64,000 bases of DNA. It comes from Paramyrothecium sp. XJ0827 (Eukaryota > Ascomycota > Sordariomycetes > Hypocreales > Stachybotryaceae). The position numbers and the translations under genes are program-made. The notes under the pieces are model-generated. The model made no database searches. It worked only from the letters and a program-made list of their open reading frames with translations, and was not told the origin of the DNA. The number at the start of each line of letters is the position of its first letter. Position 1 is the first letter of the stretch. This document shows positions 58,390-64,000 of the stretch, piece by piece. The DNA is taken from contig JAJFPB010000003.1 of NCBI GenBank assembly GCA_020881915.1, forward strand, positions 3,658,001 to 3,722,000. Reading direction: 5' to 3'.

Positions 58390-58710
58390 TTAGTTGGACG
58401 ACCCGCGTCCACCCTGGCCAACGTCGGGACCCTTCTTGATGCCCTGGCTCTGGCCGCCGCTGGCGTTCGAGCCGTCGATGGCGAGACCCTTCTCGTTGAG
58501 ACCCTCGGGCAGGGGCGCCGTCTTGTCGGCGCGGTCAACCTTGTCGGTCTGCCGTTTCGGGGAGAGTGTCAATCAGCTTGCTTGGTCGTGATCCCTGGCA
58601 GAGACCGGGGGAGTAGCACTTACGTCGACGGGACCAGCGCCGTGGATAATGTTGTGGCTGGCCTCCTCGAAGGGGCCGTTGTCGGAAGAACCGTCTCCGT
58701 TGCGAGGCAT
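58390..58710 (-). CDS. Small Gly/Asp-rich conserved fungal protein, function unknown
   Basis: Minus strand exons 58710-58624 and 58548-58390 give 81 residues. The protein reads MPRNGDGSSDNGPFEEASHN, then IIHGAGPVD across the intron to TDKVDRADKTAPLPEGL, and ends in a Gly/Gln/Ser-rich tail. It has no cysteine, no membrane segment and no known domain. I regard it as a conserved small ascomycete protein because the start, the IIHGAGPVD block and the ending look like others I recognise; no function is known. The 75-nt intron starts GTAAGT and ends CAG in phase 0. The composition suggests a disordered, hydrophilin-like protein, which is only an impression. Confidence 0.8.
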
Positions 58711-59480
58711 GATGTGGGCTTTGTGTGGTATTTGTCGTGGACGGACACTAGAGTGCAGGTAGGTAGAAGGATTGAAATTGTAGCAAATTTGTAAAATGCT
58801 TGATGGTTGACAAGCGCCAAAAGCTCGAGTACAACAGGCGTCTTATACTACCTCGAATCCCCATGGCCGAAGCTTCAAAAAACCGTAGACGTCATACCAC
58901 GCCAAAACGTCATGCCCGGAGTCGCGCTCCGTGGAGCCCAGCCCCACGTACACGCCGCAAGCAAACCGGCCGTTTCATGCCATGCAACGTAAATCTGGAC
59001 CCCAAAGTTGATTTCGTGACTGCAGATCCCGAGCTTGCGTTGACCGTGGAGAACACGTTAGAAGCCAAAAGTGCTCCTGGCTGCGGGTCCATGGCGGGAC
59101 GGTCAGCCTTCCCGCACATCAAATCGGCTCGGCTACATCATATTACGTTTCCACGTGAAATCCAGAATTCTCAAATCATTAAACCCTTTTCATATTATAC
59201 ACTGGGAGGCACCGAGACACCTCAGAGAGTTAGTTGTGAACCCTTGAGCGGATCCTCGCCCAACCCTAAATCCAGCTATAGCAACACAACCGTGTCCCTC
59301 AAAGTACAAACACCGAAACCTTCCTGGCTCAAATAGCTCAAACCTCCATCCTATCATACCTCTCTGCGGCACTGAGATATCAATACACATATGCTGGACC
59401 TGCCGTTCATGCCGGGATTTCGCAACCTCGGCAACACAGTAGTTTTAGACCGTTCCGGGACGTGAATGTGAAGGTGTAAA
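58711..59480. other. Intergenic region between two minus strand genes
   Basis: Contains the promoter of the small conserved gene and the 3' region of the PARP-finger gene. A 178-codon plus frame at 58800-59336 is open but has no motif, introns or homology that I recognise, so it is not called. Confidence 0.5.
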
Positions 59481-60724
59481 TCAAGCCTTGCTGGGTCGGC
59501 CCCGCCTAGCCTTTGGCTTGGGCGCAGGGATTTCCTCCTCGACTCCCTCGTCGTCCTCCGACTCAGGAGCTGTCGTCTTCGCAGCCGCGGCTGCCTTGCG
59601 GCCACGTTTGGCGGGGGCTGCCTTGACAGGAGCGGCGGCAGCGGCAGCCTTTCTTCCCCTTTTGGCAGGCTGTGGTTCCTCCTTGTCTTCCTCTTCAACC
59701 TCCTTCTTGGCCTTCTTTGCTCCCCTCTTGGCTACTTTTGGTGCAGGTGCTGGCTCCGCATCTCCGCCTTCATCATCATCGTCTTCCTGCTTCACTGCCT
59801 TGGCGTTGGCCTTCGTCTTGCGGGAAGGCCTGGCAGGTGCAGGGGCTTCTTCATCTTCATCCTTCTTCGAGACTCGCGAGCTCTTGGTTTGCTTGGCCTT
59901 CTTGGGCTGGGGTTCCTCGTCATCCTCATCCTCAGCGTCTGCCTTCTTTCGACCACGCTTGGCCTTCTTTGGAGGTGAGGCACCATCCTGAGCAGCAAGT
60001 CAGCCATACAAGAAATGAAGAATAAAATAGTAGCAGAGTGACGTCCCCGCGGCACTGACATACCTGTTCGGCCTCTTCTTGCTCCTTTTTCTCCTTCTGC
60101 TTCTTGGTCAGCCGGATACCCTTCTCGCCTGGTTTGTTCTTCTCAGGGTCCTGTGAAACAACGATCAGCCGCAGAATCGACACGGGAGAACAAGTTATGT
60201 ACGCACGCCCTTGAAGTCTTCCGGATCAATGTGGCGTTGTTTCACGCAGCGGCGGACCTTCTCCTGCAGCTCCGGATGAGTGCTACAAGAATGGTCAGCA
60301 ATGTGGCAATGGACGAAGTCGAGACACGCTCACCCCATCTCCTCGAAGCCGTCGATGACATCAAAGTCAAAAGTGCCGTCGCCCTTGTCGCAGACATCAT
60401 GAAGACTCTGCATCTGGAAGCCAGACACGCAACCCCTATATGCAGAGTTAGGCAACGGTGCCACGATGCGTGCTAGTGACGCAGGCAACATTACCAGTGT
60501 TTCCATGCCCAGCTGCCGTGTTCCTGGATCTCAACCCAAGTGCCAAATCTTATTTCGCCCTTGAGGACCTTATCCTTGCGCGCCTTGCATTCGGTGTCCT
60601 TGCAAACAGCCCGGTTATTGGGCGACACCTCTAGCGTCGCGAGTGAGCATGTCATAAGGCCTTGCCTTGACAGAGCAGCTGCCGGAAGGTAGGAAGACGA
60701 CTAACCGATACGATACTCAGGCAT
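59481..60724 (-). CDS. PARP-type zinc finger protein with AT-hook-like tail
   Basis: Minus strand exons 60724-60706, 60630-60495, 60435-60334, 60282-60207, 60150-60064 and 59987-59481 give 308 residues. Residues 1-100 form a PARP-type zinc finger with likely ligands Cys16, Cys21, His51 and Cys54 in VCKDTEC and KHWGC. GEIRFGTWVEI lies between. The remainder is a Lys/Ala/Glu-rich tail with repeated KRGRK blocks and a final RRGRPSK, which look like AT hooks. Zinc fingers of this type bind DNA nicks and breaks in PARP1 and DNA ligase III, so a role at damaged DNA is inferred. No catalytic PARP domain is present. Five introns of 51-76 nt have canonical ends. The gene lies next to the ATR kinase gene on the same strand. 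Confidence 0.9.
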
Positions 60725-61425
60725 GATTGCTGTTGTGATGAGACAGAGGTCGCCGTTTGATGCGTCCTGTTTTGGGCTGCTGGCTGCTGGGACCGTTACC
60801 AAAGGTACGGTTTAGAAGTAAATCGGTGGTGCAGCGATTGACAGAAAGCGCGGTAGCTCAAGCGGGCCCCAGAATACAAACGCGCAGCCTGTAGACAAAG
60901 AAGCGCGATGAAGGCTGCGTACTGGCGAGGAAAAAACGTGCCTGGAAACCCCGGGCAAAGTGAGGTGAGATGAAGTGAAAATGAAGTGAAATGAAATGAA
61001 AGAAAATCGGTTTGTTGGTTGGGATGGAAGAGCGAGGCAGCTGCCAGGGAGCGGGAGTCGAGGTGACTTGCCTGCTGAGCGTGTCCTGGCGCGAACCGCG
61101 TCACAGACAATCAAAGACACCAATCCTTGCCTGATTCCCCCCTACAAATTACGGTACACTACACACTACACTGACAATCGCCTGGGATTCCTATCGCTGC
61201 AACATGAAAAGTTGTCGATCCAATTGATTCACAATCGATTCACAATCAAATTTTCGTCTCTATTTTTGCCTTGTCCACCATTTTATACAATATCTAAGAT
61301 ATGATTTACAAGTATTTCGTCCTTTTCTCGATTCACTTTCCGTCGAGAACGGTCGCCTTGCCAATCCCCCTCCCAACGTAGCTGTGGCAAGGGCTCCTCA
61401 ACCTGAGCAGCGCTTGTCTGGTCGT
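60725..61425. other. Intergenic region, PARP-finger gene upstream and ATR downstream
   Basis: Contains the promoter of the PARP-finger gene and the 3' region of the ATR-like gene. An imperfect pentanucleotide repeat occurs at 60961-61005. No other gene is seen. Confidence 0.55.
60961..61005 (+). repeat. Imperfect pentanucleotide repeat (GAAGT/GAAAT type)
   Basis: About eight purine-rich units of 5-6 bases such as TGAAG, TGAAA and TGAAAT follow each other. It lies about 240 bp upstream of the PARP-finger gene start. Confidence 0.8.
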
Positions 61426-64000
61426 TCAAAAGAACGGGCACCAACCAATGTACATGGCCGTCAAGTTCTTCGGATCAACCGCCTGTTTGATCAGCTCATC
61501 CACCTGTCCCTCCACTCCCAGCGGAATGTTCTCATTCGGCAGCAGACCCTTGACCTTCCTCTTGATACTGTCCACCACACTCTGTGGCTGCAGCTTCACC
61601 ACCACGTCCCCGCGTCTCATGGCGCGCTTCTCTTTCTGTAAGTCCAGCGTAGGATCGTAAATGAAGGCCTCGAGGATCGTCATCAGCGTCTCTTCCTGCT
61701 GCCGAAGTATACTGAGGGTGAGTTCGCAAGACTTTCGGAACGGACCTTCATAGCCGTAGATGCCCATCGCCGCCACCATGTTGTGCGTCAGTCGGAACGG
61801 CACTCGCTCTGGCATGGCGAACGTGAGCCCTTTATCGAATAGGCAGTTGAAGTCGACGTGGAAGATGCCGCCGCTGCCCTCTTCTAGATTGACATTCTCG
61901 CCGTGGCGGTCACCAAGACCTAGGATTGTTCCCACCATAGACATGACCGCGCACGAGCGCGTGTATTTCAAGCGAGCACTGAACCACGCCGACGGATTGG
62001 GGAACTGCTGCACGAACCACACCTGCAACATGGGCGGAAACCGACCAAGCACGTCATCCGTAAATATTCTTGTTTTGCCCTCCGCTGCAGCTGCATCCTC
62101 CATCAGTCGCTTCAGCGCCATGTAATCGGGGTATATCTTCTGCGACGCATAGAGGTTCAGGAGTATATCTCGCATTGTTCTGATTCCTGGTACCCATTCG
62201 ATGATGCCGCACTCCTCGTTCAGCGGAACCACGGCGTAGGTTCGTATGTATAACTGCCTTCGGCTGCTTTCCGCATCTCTCTTGAGAGACCGGTTGATCA
62301 TTCCGTTGAACTCCATGAGCCTTTGATCCGTTCGTAGGTCATCCTTGGGTTTGATCAGCAGCATATAAGACTTTCCATCGCTACCTCTGGCAGTAAGCCG
62401 TCTCGGTTTCGCGAGAGAGCTCAAGACGAGCACATCGTCCAAGAAACAATCAATAGTCACGACGTCTCGCGAGAACGCCTGGTGCTTCTTCACCGTTTCG
62501 GACAAGGCCGGGAGCGTAGCTGTCAACGAACTCTCCACAGGTACCACCAGGCCGCATGGTGTACATTTGTGATTGAACCGCAAGTCGCGACTGAGACTGG
62601 CATGAACGGTCTTGTTCCCTTGAAACTCTCCATTTTGGCAAGCCAGTAACAGTTGCTCCGCTAATTTCTCGCCGGACCTGAGCAGAACCTTCAGATCATT
62701 TCCTGATCTGTCCGACTTTTTCGACATATTTCTCAGGGCTGTCAAAACCGACGTTCCTCGAGCTTTGCGTTCCGTGACCTGCTTGGACGTCATGATGCCG
62801 ATGAGGCTCCACAACGCTTGCCTCGGATGCGCCTCAACAACTTTCACAATGATGTGCATGAGTCGTTCAAAAACATCTGAGTTGGGGTGTGCTATTCGAG
62901 CGACAACTTGGGGCAGAGCCGTATAAAAGACGTAAGCTGGCAAACGCTGGATGTATTTATCGAGGAAGGAATGGAGTAGTTTCAGTTGGTCCACACGTCT
63001 GCGATATAATTCGCGCGAGAGAGAGGCTTTCCCCTCCGGTGCCTTGTCAACTTGCGCTCCCAAGTCAAGCCAGAGTGTTAAAATTCTTGGAAGCGTTTGA
63101 TAGAGGTACTTCGTCCCAGAATGCAAGGACCGGACGTAGTTCTCAATGACAAGCCTTGCCCCTTCGCCCGTCACGAACGCATCACTCTGATCATCCGGCT
63201 TGAGTGGCTTCTCAGCCTCCAATATCTTCTTGTAAAGTCGACCAAGGTAATAATGACCCTTCTCCCAGTTTGGGAAGGTTTTGGGGGGTTGCTGGTACTT
63301 TTCGCGCAGGGCACTGGCATGCGTTTGACCGGCCGCATCTAGCCATTTGGCGAGAAGCAATTGCGCTCGTGCGGTAAGCAGCTTCTGTTGGTTGTCTAGC
63401 TTAGCAGATCCCACACTAGCGGAGGCTCCTCCTGTTTGGGTCATGAACTTGTTGCGTTCGATCGCGCCCTGAAGCATTTGGATAGCTTTTCGATGATGGT
63501 TTTCTCTCCACAACAGCTTGGCGTTCTCGATTGATGCAGCATCGTCTCCAAGACGAGACGCATGAAGCACAGCACTAAACGACTGATGAAGAAAGTTGGA
63601 TTTTCGAGCCAGTCGAGCACTCGAAAGCCATAGACTCGAAACGTCCAGATCGGAAAAGTTCGGCCTAAAGATGAGATATTAGCAACGCATCCAATGGCAG
63701 AAACAAAGGACTCACCTAGTTAGCTCCATGACCGCTCTCTGGATGCCCAGCAAGTACTGCTTGTCAGAGAAGTAAGCCCCAATGACTTGCGATCTGCCCT
63801 CGAGAAGAGTCCTGGTCAACCGTCGCTCCTGCTCATCCCCGGATTTGGCCCCAGTGATGAATTCCAAGTCAGTGAGAACGTGGCATTTCAGCAGGAGCCC
63901 GTGAGCAGCTTGCAGGGACACAGTGGCCGACGAGGTCATGGAATTAGCAACCTTAGCTCTCAAGTCCCGCAGCATAGCCTTTATATCAGCAGAGCCATTT
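61426..64000 (-). CDS. MEC1: ATR/Mec1 checkpoint kinase, C-terminal part (runs off the window)
   Basis: Minus strand exons 64000-63716 (partial) and 63664-61426 show the last 840 residues. The gene continues past the right edge, so its start is not visible. The first half is the helical FAT region. The PI3K-like kinase domain follows, with a lysine in YMLLIKPKDDLRTDQR, the activation motifs LGLGDRHGENV and VDFNCLFDKG, and a FATC tail ending NLTAMYIGWCPFF. That ending and the GLGDRHGENV form point to ATR (Mec1, Rad3, UvsB) and not to ATM, TOR or Tra1. The kinase starts the DNA-damage and replication checkpoint in the nucleus with its partner ATRIP/Ddc2. The 51-nt intron starts GTGAGT and ends TAG. 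Confidence 0.96.

Noticed and set aside
58800..59336. 178-codon plus strand open frame
   Set aside because: No motif, introns or recognised family; it begins in the promoter of the minus strand gene and looks like a chance frame.
1..64000. Transposons, CRISPR arrays, dispersed 5S rRNA, secondary-metabolite genes
   Set aside because: Looked for on both strands; no terminal repeats with transposase or reverse transcriptase motifs, no spaced repeats, no 5S-like sequence and no synthase domains were found by eye.

Overview
The window is nuclear DNA of a filamentous ascomycete (Pezizomycotina). The class looks like Sordariomycetes, possibly Hypocreales, but that is inferred from overall protein character and not proven. 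The evidence is short GT-AG introns (mostly 45-100 bp), mitochondrial and cytoplasmic housekeeping proteins with fungal-type architecture, a conventional fungal myosin II, a Rom2-type RhoGEF and an RTA1-family membrane protein. I assign 22 protein-coding genes (one cut by the right edge), one intron-containing tRNA-Pro and one probable permease relic. I see no transposon, CRISPR array, rRNA gene or secondary-metabolite cluster.

Layout from left to right. Positions 0.6-6.5 kb hold UBC13 (+), then ATP synthase subunit d, NAC alpha, ribosomal protein eL14 and a small conserved protein, all on the minus strand. A gene-free stretch of about 3.8 kb follows. Positions 10.3-16.8 kb hold an Fmp46-type mitochondrial protein and a large unassigned protein of about 1610 residues with an RRM-like segment (+). 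Positions 17.4-19.3 kb hold a divergent mitochondrial pair, complex I subunit NDUFA2/B8 (-) and a mitochondrial pyruvate carrier subunit (+). ROM2 (-) fills 20.2-25.4 kb. A gene-poor stretch of 3.2 kb with a possible decayed amino-acid permease comes next. Positions 28.6-36.3 kb hold Cu/Zn superoxide dismutase, Tudor-SN and transaldolase (all +).

Positions 36.7-39.2 kb hold a Ppn2-like polyphosphatase and the cytochrome oxidase assembly factor Pet191 (-). Positions 40.0-44.3 kb hold a Tgl1-like steryl-ester hydrolase and an RTA1-like membrane protein (+). A Red1/ZFC3H1-like zinc-finger protein (-) and the myosin II heavy chain (+) diverge from a shared 845 bp promoter at 48.6-49.4 kb. The right end holds tRNA-Pro(AGG), a small conserved protein, a PARP-type zinc-finger/AT-hook protein and the C-terminal part of an ATR/Mec1 kinase, all on the minus strand.

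There are no operons. Thematic neighbours are the two mitochondrial proteins sharing a promoter at 18 kb, and a DNA-damage theme at the right end (PARP zinc finger beside ATR), with Ubc13 at the left end. The most unusual points are in gene structure: a GC-AG intron, 12-nt and 16-nt internal exons, an in-frame TAG that may lie in a 54-nt intron, and a tRNA intron that forms a perfect hairpin with the anticodon loop. All exon boundaries were derived by eye from splice consensus, reading frame and family conservation.
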